A DNA stretch of 64,000 nt, from positions 4,092,001 to 4,156,000 of the forward strand of contig NZ_JAJEJP010000001.1 in NCBI RefSeq assembly GCF_021390495.1, read 5' to 3'. Each line of letters starts with the position of its first letter. Position 1 is the stretch's first letter. The position numbers were made by a program, and so were the translations under genes. Positions 1 to 8,465 of the stretch are shown here, in pieces. The notes below the pieces were generated by a model. That model had not been told where the DNA came from. It saw only the letters and a list, made by a program, of their open reading frames with translations, and did not search any database. The DNA is from Paraburkholderia sp. ZP32-5 (GTDB taxonomy: Bacteria; Pseudomonadota; Gammaproteobacteria; Burkholderiales; Burkholderiaceae).

Positions 1-1
1 C

Positions 2-532
2 GCGCTTGCCTTGCCGGCCGTGATCGCCGCGAAGTTCGGCAAACCCGATGCGATCTATGCGCCCGACCCGGGCCAGCAGAAAGACGACGGTGGCCATCGC
101 TACTATTACGTGCGTCCGCTCGCGACGATCGAGCCGACCGCGATTCAATTCCAGATGCCCGTGCAAACGCCGTATGGCTTCGAGCAGATCGATCAGCTCG
201 GCAAAGCGCTCGTCGATCCGGCTAACCGCGGCAAGCTGATCGTGATCGCGTGGGAGCACAGGCTGATCGAAAAGCTGTCGCGCCAGATGCTGAGCGCGCA
301 CGGCGGCAACGCGGCCGACATACCCAAATGGCGCAGCGGCGACTTCGACAGCATCTATATAGTTCGGCTCGATTGGCGCGACGGTACGCCTCGCGCGAGC
401 TTCAAACACGATCGTGAAGGGCTCGACGGGCGCGCGGCCGATTGCCCTTGCGCGGCGTTGCCGGGAGCGGCGGCTTCGACTTCAGTTTCGCCGGCTTCGA
501 TTTCAGCCGGGTCCGGGAGTTCGGCAGATTAA
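2..532 (+). CDS. Histidine-phosphatase-like protein, 3' part
   Basis: The reading frame is already open at the first base, so the true start lies upstream of the window. About 176 residues are visible. The segment with RPLATIEPTAI, then TPYGF and IAWEH, resembles small secreted or periplasmic proteins annotated in burkholderias as histidine phosphatase family, in which the WEH histidine sits in the second conserved block. The C-terminal 35 residues are a low-complexity Ala/Ser/Gly/Pro tail. The N-terminal RHG motif that would confirm the family is not in the window, so the assignment rests on remembered similarity to the C-terminal half only. No partner genes can be judged from this side. Confidence 0.5.
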   Translation, partial: ALALPAVIAAKFGKPDAIYAPDPGQQKDDGGHRYYYVRPLATIEPTAIQFQMPVQTPYGFEQIDQLGKALVDPANRGKLIVIAWEHRLIEKLSRQMLSAHGGNAADIPKWRSGDFDSIYIVRLDWRDGTPRASFKHDREGLDGRAADCPCAALPGAAASTSVSPASISAGSGSSAD

Positions 533-817
533 TCGGGTAATACAGATGTAAGCCACGATTACGCGCGTCACCGGTTAAATCGGATAGCGCGCGCGCATCG
601 GCGTTTGCCTGCCTCGTGCTGCTCTTCGGGATTGCCCATGCGGCGCGGCTTTCAGCGAAACGTTCCCGTTCGCCGCGACCACCGCGAGGCTTTTCCGTCC
701 CCCTTCGATTGCCTCGACGATGCTTGCAGTCCGTAACATCTCGTCGCAGTCCGCGTCGCCCCGAGTGCGTACATTGGTCCTGTGCGACAAACCTACGTCG
801 CGTCACAGGAGAGCAAC

Positions 818-1096
818 ATGAAACGCATCGTCACTCACTTGCTGGTAGCTGCCGGACTCGCGGCGGGCGCATGCGGTGTCGCCCAGGCGCACACGGATCT
901 TAGCGTCGGCCTGTCGCTCGGCGCGCCGGCTTATGCGGCACCGACGCCGGTGTACTACGGCTATAGCGGCTGGAATCATCGCTACGACCACGGCTACTAC
1001 GCCCGTGACTATCATCGCTACGACCGCGGCTGGGGTCACGACAACCGCCGCTGGGGCCACGATGACCGCGGTGGGCATCGCGGATGGCGCGACTGA
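818..1096 (+). CDS. Small secreted His/Tyr/Arg/Gly-rich protein
   Basis: This encodes a 92-residue protein. The ATG at 818 is preferred over an upstream in-frame ATG because AGGAG lies just before it and it opens directly on a signal peptide (MKRIVTHLLVAAGLAAGACG, cleavage likely after AQA near residue 26). The mature part is short and has repeated aromatic/basic patches such as YDHGYYARDYHRYDRGWGH. Proteins of this kind are common in Paraburkholderia and have no established function; the His-rich tail could bind metal, which is inference. It stands alone, with a strong terminator 130 bp downstream. Confidence 0.65.
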   Translation: MKRIVTHLLVAAGLAAGACGVAQAHTDLSVGLSLGAPAYAAPTPVYYGYSGWNHRYDHGYYARDYHRYDRGWGHDNRRWGHDDRGGHRGWRD

Positions 1097-1222
1097 CGGG
1101 CGTGGGTCGGCGGGAATCCATCTGATGCCGATCCGCCTTGGGCGCGGTGAATGACCGTTGATCGTGGCTGACGATCGACAATCGATGAGGCCGGTCGAAG
1201 CCACCTCACAGCACGAAGTGTG

Positions 1223-1260
1223 CGGCCCGCATCCGCTAGCGTGGATGCGGGCCGGTTTTA
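1223..1260 (+). terminator. Rho-independent terminator, probably bidirectional
   Basis: A 12-bp perfect stem (CGGCCCGCATCC, 1223-1234, with its complement at 1243-1254) has an 8-nt loop and is followed by GTTTTATT. It ends the small secreted-protein transcript. It lies just past the stop codon of the convergent HAD gene and could serve both strands. Confidence 0.8.
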
Positions 1261-1267
1261 TTCCGGC

Positions 1268-2089
1268 TCACGACGTCAGTTCGTCGTCGAGCGAAAAGAG
1301 CTTGCGCAGATGATGCGCGACGCCCGCCTCGAAATTGTTGCCGATGCGTGGCACGTGAGGCAGACGGGTGATCAGATCGGGATTGGCGTTGTTCATCATG
1401 AACGGATGACCGGCCGTCTCGAGCAAGTCGATGTCGTTCATGTTGTCGCCAAACGCGACGCAATGCGCCGCGTCGACACCGAGGCGCTCGAGCACGATCT
1501 GCAGTGCGCGTCCTTTCGACACGTTCGACGTCATCACTTCCAGACAGTCCGGCAGCGAATAGGTCACGTACAGATGCTCGCCGAATTCACGCTCGAGGTT
1601 CGCGGCCACCTGCGCGAGATCGGCGGGGTCTCCGATGTAAAGCGCCTTCGCGATATCGGCGCCATCGTGGGCCGGCAGGTCGGTTATTTGATAGGTAAAG
1701 CCCGAGTCCCGATGGAACTTCAGCAGATCGGGCGCATCGCGATCGATCAGCCACGCGTCGTCGGCAAACAGATTCACGATCACGCGGCCATGCGCGCCGA
1801 CGATTTCCGGTTGCACGAGACGCTGGACGATCGCGGGCGGCAGATCGTCGGCGTGGATGACCGTGTTGTCCGGCGCGTGAATGCGCGCACCGTTCGACGT
1901 AATCAGATAAGGCTTGATGCCGAGCAGATCGCGGATGCCGGCGACATCGCAATAATGCCGCCCGGTGGCGATCACGAATTGCAGCCCATCGCTTTCCAGC
2001 TTGCGCACCGTGGCAACCGTGAACGGGTCCACCTGGTGATCAGCGTTGAGTAGCGTGCCGTCGAGGTCTGTGGCGATGACTTTGTACAT
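1268..2089 (-). CDS. Cof-type HAD-IIB family hydrolase
   Basis: This is a 273-residue cytosolic phosphatase of the Cof/YbiV type (HAD superfamily, IIB cap), expected to dephosphorylate small phosphorylated metabolites such as sugar phosphates. Motif I is DLDGTLLN at residues 8-15, with the nucleophile and the acid Asp both present. Motif II is IATGRH. The C-terminal motif IV is FGDNMNDIDLL, preceded by the Lys of SKG. The start at 2089 (MYKVIATDLDG) is where family homology begins; the frame stays open 52 codons further upstream without any homology. It is followed on the same strand by nothing and preceded by the sugar kinase, so the two may be cotranscribed. Confidence 0.85.
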   Translation of the reverse strand: MYKVIATDLDGTLLNADHQVDPFTVATVRKLESDGLQFVIATGRHYCDVAGIRDLLGIKPYLITSNGARIHAPDNTVIHADDLPPAIVQRLVQPEIVGAHGRVIVNLFADDAWLIDRDAPDLLKFHRDSGFTYQITDLPAHDGADIAKALYIGDPADLAQVAANLEREFGEHLYVTYSLPDCLEVMTSNVSKGRALQIVLERLGVDAAHCVAFGDNMNDIDLLETAGHPFMMNNANPDLITRLPHVPRIGNNFEAGVAHHLRKLFSLDDELTS

Positions 2090-2241
2090 GGTGAGAGCCT
2101 GCGGCCGTGGGCCGTCGGGGCAGCGACAAAGTGCGTATTTTACCGTTGCTGGCTGGGGCGCTGGATCAGAGAGGAAGCGATTAGCGCTCGCGGCTCGCGC
2201 TCTGTGCGCTCGTTGCGTTCTTCCACTACTCCCCCACTCCG

Positions 2242-3123
2242 TCAACCGGCAAGCCGTTCCGCCTCTCGCCTTGCGAGCTGCAATCCGCCATGCGCGGAAT
2301 CCGCCATTGGCTCACGCAACCGTGCCTGATAAATATCCGGCACATAGTCGCGCAATGGCGCACCAAGCCCACCGCACAGAGCGACCGGCAACGTTCCCGT
2401 CGCATCCAGCGCCGCGATCATCTTGCCGACCTCGACGCCAGCCGCGTCGAGCAGTCGCGCCGCGAATGGATGCGCGCGGTGTTGAACAGCGATCGGGGCG
2501 AGCCGCGCGTAAGCGGTTTGATTGGCCTCGCACAACCACACGACCAGACTGTCGCGATCCTGCGCTCCCGTATGCGCAAGCAGCGCCTCGACGAGCTCAT
2601 CGCGCGGCACGCGACCATCAAGCGCCTGCTGCGCATGCACGATCAACCTGAGCCCAAGCCACGCGCCGCTCGCTTCGTCGCCCGACGGGAAGCCATAGCC
2701 GCTTGCCATACGAAATTCGCCGTCGCTCGCGAGCGACGCCGCCACGCTGCCTGTACCGAGCGCGACGATCACGCCAGGCGCGCCGCCATGCGCGCCGAGC
2801 AGCGTCGTGTAAGCGTCGGACTCAACGGCAAGCCCGGCCAGCCTGGGTGCCTGCGCGTAAAACGCCGCGAGCCAGTCGCGGTTATTCACGCCCGCGAGTC
2901 CGCAGCCGAGCACGCAGCGCGACCAGTCCGGCGTCACCCCGGCCCGCTCGAACGCTTCGCCGCAAGCCGCCTGAATGGACTGCCACGCGAGCGCGATGCC
3001 GAGCCCGAGCCCCGACGGTCCGCTCGCCGCCTGTGCCAGTTCGCGGCCCTGGGCGTCACCGAGCACAACACGCGTACCGGTACCGCCGCCGTCGACGCCA
3101 ATCAGAAAGTAGTCGTGAGTCAT
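2242..3123 (-). CDS. BadF/BadG/BcrA/BcrD-type ATPase, probable N-acetylglucosamine-like kinase
   Basis: This 293-residue protein has the ASKHA-fold signatures: the phosphate-1 loop GVDGGGTGTRVVLGD at residues 9-23, phosphate-2 ALGTGSVAAS near residue 122, and the C-terminal adenosine loop CGGLGAPL. Members of this group with single-subunit architecture are usually amino-sugar kinases (GlcNAc or glucosamine), whereas the benzoyl-CoA reductase activators are shorter and have Cys ligands not seen here. The exact substrate is not determinable. It lies upstream of the HAD phosphatase on the same strand with about 150 bp between coding regions. Confidence 0.8.
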   Translation of the reverse strand: MTHDYFLIGVDGGGTGTRVVLGDAQGRELAQAASGPSGLGLGIALAWQSIQAACGEAFERAGVTPDWSRCVLGCGLAGVNNRDWLAAFYAQAPRLAGLAVESDAYTTLLGAHGGAPGVIVALGTGSVAASLASDGEFRMASGYGFPSGDEASGAWLGLRLIVHAQQALDGRVPRDELVEALLAHTGAQDRDSLVVWLCEANQTAYARLAPIAVQHRAHPFAARLLDAAGVEVGKMIAALDATGTLPVALCGGLGAPLRDYVPDIYQARLREPMADSAHGGLQLARREAERLAG

Positions 3124-3263
3124 CGAATCGAATCAGTCCGTGGGTGAGTTAATGCGTAGCGTGGCAGGTCACGTGCGATCCGGCAATTAGCCGAACGGCC
3201 AGCTTGCGGCGCGCGCAGCTTCAGCTATGCTGGCGAACGAAATGGCCACGCGGGAGCGCGACA

Positions 3264-3860
3264 GTGACACAACGATGCAACTGGGTATCGAGCGAAGCGC
3301 TCGCACAGTACCACGACACCGAATGGGGGGTGCCCTCGCGCGACGATCAGCACCTGTTCGAAATGCTCGTGCTCGAAGGCGCGCAGGCGGGTCTGTCATG
3401 GTCGACGATACTCAACAAACGGGCGGGCTATCGGCGCGCATTTGCCGATTTCGACATCGACAAAGTGGCCCACTTCGCGCCAAAACACGTCGATGCGCTA
3501 GTCACCGACGAAAGCATCGTGCGCCATCGCGGCAAGATCGAGGCGGCGATTCTCAATGCGCGCGCCGTGCAACAGATTCAGGCCGAGCACGGCTCGCTCG
3601 CGAACTTCGTGTGGTCGTTCGTCGACGATACGCCGATCCAGAACGAATGGGCTTCGTACAAGCACGCGCCGGCGTCGACAGAAATATCGGACGCGCTGAG
3701 CAAGGCGCTCAAACGCTATGGCTGCAAATTCGTCGGCTCGACGATCTGCTATTCGTTCATGCAGGCGATCGGCATGGTGAACGATCACGAAACGACCTGT
3801 ATGTGTCGCGCGCGATGCGCGTCGCTGGGTAAGAAAGGGCGCCGCCGCAAGGCGGGTTGA
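3264..3860 (+). CDS. tag: DNA-3-methyladenine glycosylase I
   Basis: The enzyme removes 3-methyladenine from alkylated DNA as the first step of base excision repair. The 198-residue product starts at GTG 3264 (MTQRCNWV), which has GGGAG upstream and fits the Tag family N terminus with its zinc-binding Cys. The frame is open for 20 more codons without homology. Family hallmarks are YHDTEWGVPSRDDQHLFE, LEGAQAGLSWSTILNKR (the recognition Glu and Trp) and, near the C terminus, GSTICYSFMQAIGMVNDH followed by the CMC zinc-ligand cluster. The length matches the family. The last residues are a basic KKGRRRKAG tail. It is a single gene. Confidence 0.93.
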   Translation: MTQRCNWVSSEALAQYHDTEWGVPSRDDQHLFEMLVLEGAQAGLSWSTILNKRAGYRRAFADFDIDKVAHFAPKHVDALVTDESIVRHRGKIEAAILNARAVQQIQAEHGSLANFVWSFVDDTPIQNEWASYKHAPASTEISDALSKALKRYGCKFVGSTICYSFMQAIGMVNDHETTCMCRARCASLGKKGRRRKAG

Positions 3861-4296
3861 GGGCTCACCCCGGGGCGCTGTGCGGGGGCCGGGCGTCTTC
3901 GATGCTTAGTGCCGTGGGTCTAACAAACGTGTAGGGCCTGGGGAAATTCCCGAGCCGTTCGACTAACTCCCCAGCGCTAGCCGCGGAGCGCCGACTGGTG
4001 GGCTGCGGTCGTCCGCAGTCATGCCAACCGCGGATCCAATCCGCTTATCCGGTAAAGCCCTGCTGTGCTTCCGGCAGACGTCGGTCGTTATACGGTTATG
4101 AGCGGTGAGGATCAGGAAGCGATGGCGGACCAGCGAGCCTCAGTCGGGCCCCGCCCCAAAACCGGGGAATTGAAGCCTTTTCGCCACGTTAGTCCGCCCT
4201 TCGCCGAGCGACGCACGCTGGATACTAGCCTTCATCCGCTTGCATCAGGCACGCTCAATAACGAATAACCGCCGCCTCGGGCGCGGGAGACCAACC
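3861..4296 (+). other. Intergenic region, no feature recognised
   Basis: These 436 bp contain only a short open frame (4065-4268) with no plausible ribosome-binding site or recognisable product, and a few GC-rich short palindromes. Nothing is called here apart from GGGAG about 10 bp ahead of the gene at 4297. Confidence 0.4.
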
Positions 4297-4722
4297 ATGA
4301 AAACGCTGAGTTTCCTGACTCATCAGGACATTTTCGATCGGGCCGTGACACATTTGTTCGGCCAGAAACGCGCGGCGCTGCTACCAAAGGGAGGCGGCGC
4401 TTATCGTGGCTATTGCGGCGGCTGCCCGGTCGGCAGCTTCATCAAGCCGCGCGACTATATGACGGCAATGGAAGGCATCCCGGTGCGCTTTATCGGCAAG
4501 GCATCGGCGGAGGTCCCTGCTTATATGGACGTCGGCATATCTGCACTGAAAAAGGCGCTGCTTCGTGCACGCATCAATGTGTATGACCCGGCGACCATCG
4601 ATCTGCTGAGTTGCCTGCAGAATGTGCACGACGTTTTCGGCACATGGGAGTGGCGCGAGCGGCTGGGCTCGATCGCGCGGCAATTCGATCTGTCCGCCGA
4701 GCGGCTCAGAAGCGCGGCTTAA
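4297..4722 (+). CDS. Conserved hypothetical protein
   Basis: This encodes a 141-residue soluble protein with no signal peptide or membrane segment. The ATG at 4297 (MKTLSFLTHQ) has GGGAG in the expected position and is preferred to an in-frame ATG 57 bp upstream. Visible features are a Gly/Cys patch, YRGYCGGCPVGSFI, around residues 36-49 and two predicted C-terminal helices (LSCLQNVHDVF; RLGSIARQFDL). The paired cysteines might bind a metal, but only two are evident there. I do not recognise a characterised family. Confidence 0.6.
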   Translation: MKTLSFLTHQDIFDRAVTHLFGQKRAALLPKGGGAYRGYCGGCPVGSFIKPRDYMTAMEGIPVRFIGKASAEVPAYMDVGISALKKALLRARINVYDPATIDLLSCLQNVHDVFGTWEWRERLGSIARQFDLSAERLRSAA

Positions 4723-4849
4723 CCGGCAGTTCCGGCAGACGGCGGCCGCGACAGGAAACGCGACGCCCTCTGCCATATGAGCGCACGAAAGCCATCGCAT
4801 TCGGGTGTGCGACAGCTCGAACTCACCAGGATGAGATGTGCGTATCGGC

Positions 4850-4901
4850 CGCCCAAAAGCAAAACGGCGATGTGGCTTCTTTCGAAGCTCACACCGCCGT
4901 T
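4850..4901 (-). terminator. Rho-independent terminator of rpsU
   Basis: On the minus strand a long stem (AACGGCG-GTGTG-AGCTTC paired with GAAGC-CACAT-CGCCGTT, coordinates 4863-4901) closes on a GAAA-type loop. It is followed by TTTTGCTTTT. It lies 22 bp beyond the rpsU stop codon. Confidence 0.85.
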
Positions 4902-4923
4902 CGGCGTGTGCAAAAAAGCGTGC

Positions 4924-5136
4924 TTAATGCAGCTTTTTCGGCAGCATCTGGCTGCGCAGGCGCTTGTGCAGGCGCTTCACAGCAGCAGCCTTCTTGCGCT
5001 TACGAGCGGTCGTCGGCTTTTCGTACGCTTGGCGCTCACGCAGTTCTGCGATCAGGCCATTCTTTTCGATTGCGCGACGAAAGCGGCGAATTGCCACTTC
5101 GAACGGCTCGTTTTCCTTCAGAAGAATCGTCGTCAT
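4924..5136 (-). CDS. rpsU: 30S ribosomal protein S21
   Basis: This is the 70-residue bS21 protein, which promotes translation initiation on the 30S subunit. The sequence [20 protein letters not shown], the [10 protein letters not shown] block and the Lys/Arg-rich tail are diagnostic and the length is standard. AGGA lies 7 bp before the ATG. It is transcribed alone here, with its own terminator; no dnaG or rpoD follows, as is usual in burkholderias that carry several rpsU copies. Confidence 0.95.
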   Translation of the reverse strand: MTTILLKENEPFEVAIRRFRRAIEKNGLIAELRERQAYEKPTTARKRKKAAAVKRLHKRLRSQMLPKKLH

Positions 5137-5577
5137 GTAATTCCTAACTCAATCACTAGATACGGGTTTAATTGCATGGCGGTAGCCGTTCAGGCAACCA
5201 CTCACGCGCCGGCCCTCCGGTCGCTTCGATTCATGGCCAGTAACAGGCAAACGCAGGGCAGAAAAGCAACCCCGGCCAAACCACAAATGAAGCGAGAGGC
5301 AAAGCGGCCACGGAGGCCGGAAAAGAGAGGTGGAGAATTCACCGCGGAACGCGGACAGACGTGAAACAAAAGCCGCGTCTGTTGCCGTTTCGCCAACCTT
5401 TCATCAATGAAAAACACTGACGAAACAGGCAAAGATCTCAATTCACTCGCGATGATAGCAGGAAACTCTCCATCCTACCAGGGGTTTGGCCGTTGCGCCA
5501 GGCTTTTCCCTGGCCTCCGACCGCGATGTAATCAACGCGCCTCGCCACCCGCAGTCCGCGCTTGCCGCCCCGTGTGA
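5137..5577 (-). other. Leader/intergenic region between rpsU and the aldo/keto reductase
   Basis: This 441-bp stretch must carry the rpsU promoter (minus strand) and the 3' end of the reductase transcript. I see no clear -35/-10 pair or terminator, and the short open frame at 5202-5441 has no convincing protein features. Confidence 0.35.
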
Positions 5578-6519
5578 TCAGGCGCTCGCCGCATTCAGTT
5601 CGCGGATGTCGTCGGCGGTCAGCGTAAGCTGGACTGCGGCTGCGAGGCTCTCAAGCTGGTCGACCGAAGTCGCGCTGGCAATTGGGGCGGTAACGCTCGG
5701 ACGCGCGATCAGCCAGGCCAGCGCAATCGCCGCCGGCGTGCTGCGGTGCCGTTCGGCGGCGTGATCGAGCACGCCGAGAATCCGCAGGCCGCGCTCGTTC
5801 AGATACTTCTCCACCCGGCTGCCCCGCACCTTGCCGGCCAGATCTGCCTGACTACGATACTTGCCCGACAGGAAACCGCTCGCGAGACTGTAATACACGA
5901 CCACACCGAGATGATTCGCGAGCGCCACCGGCTCGCTGTCGCGCTCGTATTGCGCGCGGTCATACAGGTTGTATTCGGGCTGCAGCAACTGGTATTCGGG
6001 CAAGCCGTGCTGGCGCGATACCGCGAGTGCTTCCTCCACGCGCGCGCCGCTGTAATTCGACGCACCGATTACACGCACCTTGCCGGCCTCGATCAGTTTC
6101 TGGTACGCGCCGAGCGTCTCGGTCAGCGGAGTCGCCGTATCGTCATCGTGAGAAAAATAGATGTCGATGTAATCGGTCTGCAGGCGTCGCAGCGAATCCT
6201 CGACCGCCGCCTGAATGTTCGCGGCCGACAGCCCCTTGCGTTGCGGATGCTTCGACACCTTGGTAGCGAGCACGATCCGCTCGCGCTTGCCGCTTTGCCG
6301 GAACCACTTGCCGAGGATCGTCTCCGACTCGCCGCCCTGGTTGCCGGGCACCCATGCGGAATAGACATCGGCGGTATCGATGAAGTCGAGCCCCGCGTCG
6401 ACGAACGCATCGAGTATCGAAAACGACGTCGCTTCATCGACGGTCCAGCCAAATACATTGCCGCCGAACATCAACGGCACGACCTGCAATTCGGAACGGC
6501 CAATCCTGCGTTTTTGCAT
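5578..6519 (-). CDS. Aldo/keto reductase
   Basis: This is a 313-residue NADPH-dependent oxidoreductase of the AKR superfamily (YajO/Tas-like subgroup). The N-terminal block MQKRRIGRSELQV, the catalytic-Asp/Tyr region FIDTADVYSAW, the catalytic-Lys region (LATKVSK), the SHDDDTATPL segment where the active-site His lies, and the cofactor-binding RPSVTAPIASATS segment are all in order. The start at 6519 has GGAG seven bases upstream. The frame is open for 75 more codons upstream without homology. The substrate is unknown. It is divergent from fliC and shares the 300-bp intergenic region with it. Confidence 0.88.
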   Translation of the reverse strand: MQKRRIGRSELQVVPLMFGGNVFGWTVDEATSFSILDAFVDAGLDFIDTADVYSAWVPGNQGGESETILGKWFRQSGKRERIVLATKVSKHPQRKGLSAANIQAAVEDSLRRLQTDYIDIYFSHDDDTATPLTETLGAYQKLIEAGKVRVIGASNYSGARVEEALAVSRQHGLPEYQLLQPEYNLYDRAQYERDSEPVALANHLGVVVYYSLASGFLSGKYRSQADLAGKVRGSRVEKYLNERGLRILGVLDHAAERHRSTPAAIALAWLIARPSVTAPIASATSVDQLESLAAAVQLTLTADDIRELNAASA

Positions 6520-6668
6520 GATTTCTCCGGAATCGATAACAGTGGGCGAACCAGAATACGCTCCCTTCCGATTCCCCGCAGCGCCCGCGTCAGGCAGGCT
6601 ACGTGCGGCTTTCGGCCCGCAAGCAATGTCAGGTAAATCTAACAATTTCGCAACATCTCGAAAATAAA

Positions 6669-6676
6669 TCCGATAA
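6669..6676 (+). promoter_or_regulatory. Candidate sigma-28 (FliA) -10 element for fliC
   Basis: TCCGATAA matches 7 of 8 positions of the sigma-28 -10 consensus GCCGATAA and lies 140 bp before the flagellin start, as is typical for a class 3 flagellar gene. No good TAAA -35 box is present at the standard 15-bp distance, so the call rests on the -10 and context. Confidence 0.45.
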
Positions 6677-6691
6677 GGAATTACGAAAAGC

Positions 6692-6716
6692 GCCCTCAAG
6701 TTTTTTTTTCGAGGGC
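6692..6716 (+). other. Stem-loop with T9 tract in the fliC 5' leader
   Basis: GCCCTC (6692-6697) pairs with GAGGGC (6711-6716). The loop contains a run of nine T residues. It sits between the putative promoter and the flagellin ribosome-binding site (GGGAG, 6806-6810), so it would be in the untranslated leader, where such hairpins can stabilise abundant mRNAs. Confidence 0.4.
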
Positions 6717-6816
6717 CGACATCCTGCTCAGAGGCGGCCAGCAACCAATCGAAATGCGTCCGCCCTTGTCAACGTGGCACAAGTCTTAAGGCTAAAACGC
6801 CTCTTGGGAGAAATTT

Positions 6817-8307
6817 ATGCTCAGCATCAATAGCAACATCTCGTCGCTGGTTGCTCAACAAAACCTGAACGGTTCCAGCAGCGCGCTGTCGCAAGCCATC
6901 ACCCGCCTGTCGTCGGGCAAGCGCATCAACAGCGCAGCGGACGACGCGGCTGGCCTCGCAATTTCCACCACGTTGCAAACCGCTATCACCGGTTTGACGC
7001 AAGGTGTGTCGAACGCCAACGACGGTACGTCGATGGTGCAAACGGCAAGCACGGGCCTGACGCAGATCACGCAAAGTCTGCAGCTGATCAGCCAGCTCGC
7101 GAACGAAGCAGCCGGCGGCTCGCTGTCGGGCAGCAACCAGGCAGCACTGCAACAGGAAGTCGCGCAGCAAGTCGCTGAAGTGAACCGTCTGGCTTCGCAA
7201 ACCAACTACAACGGTATCAACCTGCTGAACGGCACGGCTGGTAACGTCAGCGTGCAAGTCGGCGCAAACGTCGGTCAAACGATCACGATCAACCTGAGCC
7301 AAGGCGTGTCGGCAGCGTCGCTCGGTTCGGGTCCGGTCCAGGTCGGCAACACGGTCGGCTCGATCACGGGTCTCGACCTGACGTCGTCGGGCGCAGCGAA
7401 CTCGACAGGCGGCACGGGCGCGATCACCCAGATCAACATTCTGGCGAACGGCACGGGCGGCTTCACGTACACCGACCAGAACAACCAGGTCATCTCGAGC
7501 TCGGTGGCATCGAACCTGTTCACGGTGACGGGCTCGGCCAACGGTATCGACAGCATCACGCTGAACTCGGCCTCCGCGTCGAACGGTCTGTCGCTCGACA
7601 ACGAAATGACGGCGATCAACAACTACTTCGGCAGCACGGACTCGGCGGGCAACGCGGTTTCGTCCGCAAACTCGGGCACGGTCCTCGGCAAGCTGTCGGG
7701 CCTGAACATCGACCCGACGTCGGGCAGCACGGCTGCAGCTGGCACGGCTAACGTGATCACGTCGATCACCGTCGAAACGAACGGCGCAGGCGGCTTCGCG
7801 TACGTCGACCAGAACGGCCACCAGCTGTCCAGCTCGGTCGCGGCTTCGGTGTTCTCGACGACGGGCGGCACGCTGTCGTTCGCAAGCGGCACGCCGAAGA
7901 GCACGATCTACGGCGCAAGCAGCACGGCAGCTACGTCGAGCGCCAGCCCAACCGGCACCTCGCTGCAGCAGATCAACTACACGAACCAGCCGACTTCCGT
8001 CGCGCAGGTCGACGTCAGCACGACCGCTGGCGCGAACCTCGCAATGGAAACGGTCGCCAACGCACTGTCGACGATCAGCAACATTCAGGCAACGCTCGGC
8101 GCGGCACAAAACCGCCTGACCGGTATCGCCACGTCGCAGCAAGCTGAATCGACCGACCTGTCGAGCGCGCAATCGCAAATCACGGACGCGGACTTCGCAC
8201 AGGAAACCGCTAACCTGAGCAAGGCGCAGGTTCTGCAACAAGCTGGTATCTCGGTGCTCGCACAGGCCAACTCGCAGCCGCAGCAAGTGCTGAAGCTGCT
8301 GCAATAA
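6817..8307 (+). CDS. fliC: Flagellin
   Basis: This is the filament subunit, 496 residues, exported by the flagellar type III apparatus. The conserved N-terminal D0/D1 region (MLSINSNISSLVAQQNLNGS, RLSSGKRINSAADDAAGLAI) and the C-terminal D1/D0 region (ITDADFAQETANLSKAQVLQQAGI, ending QPQQVLKLLQ) are intact. The central hypervariable part (about residues 170-390) is Ser/Thr/Gly-rich and holds a duplicated motif, GGFTYTDQN.QVISSSVAS near residue 213 and GGFAYVDQNGHQLSSSVAA near residue 324. The many Ser/Thr residues and the glycosyltransferases downstream suggest O-glycosylation, which is inference. GGGAG precedes the ATG. fliD and fliT follow in the same direction. Confidence 0.96.
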   Translation: MLSINSNISSLVAQQNLNGSSSALSQAITRLSSGKRINSAADDAAGLAISTTLQTAITGLTQGVSNANDGTSMVQTASTGLTQITQSLQLISQLANEAAGGSLSGSNQAALQQEVAQQVAEVNRLASQTNYNGINLLNGTAGNVSVQVGANVGQTITINLSQGVSAASLGSGPVQVGNTVGSITGLDLTSSGAANSTGGTGAITQINILANGTGGFTYTDQNNQVISSSVASNLFTVTGSANGIDSITLNSASASNGLSLDNEMTAINNYFGSTDSAGNAVSSANSGTVLGKLSGLNIDPTSGSTAAAGTANVITSITVETNGAGGFAYVDQNGHQLSSSVAASVFSTTGGTLSFASGTPKSTIYGASSTAATSSASPTGTSLQQINYTNQPTSVAQVDVSTTAGANLAMETVANALSTISNIQATLGAAQNRLTGIATSQQAESTDLSSAQSQITDADFAQETANLSKAQVLQQAGISVLAQANSQPQQVLKLLQ

Positions 8308-8374
8308 GGTAGTCTTCGCAGTCGACGCAGGTGGGCCGTCAACGTAACGCGGTCCATCTGCGCAAGAATTTTCA

Positions 8375-8395
8375 ACGGGAGGCACGGCCTCCCGT
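8375..8395 (+). terminator. Short hairpin after fliC
   Basis: ACGGGAGG pairs with CCTCCCGT around a 5-nt loop, 68 bp after the fliC stop. There is no T tract, so it may only slow or partly end transcription, or protect the fliC 3' end, before fliD. Confidence 0.4.
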
Positions 8396-8465
8396 CAGCA
8401 CGTCCTGACCCAACACTTCAGATACGGCCACGGTCACGCGGTCGAGAGCACGCAGGGAGCTTTTC

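Noticed and set aside
4065..4268. 67-codon open frame upstream of the hypothetical gene
   Set aside because: It has no ribosome-binding site, no homology and Pro/Arg-rich random composition.
5202..5441. 79-codon minus-strand open frame upstream of rpsU
   Set aside because: It shows random-looking composition, overlaps the expected promoter region and lacks a ribosome-binding site.
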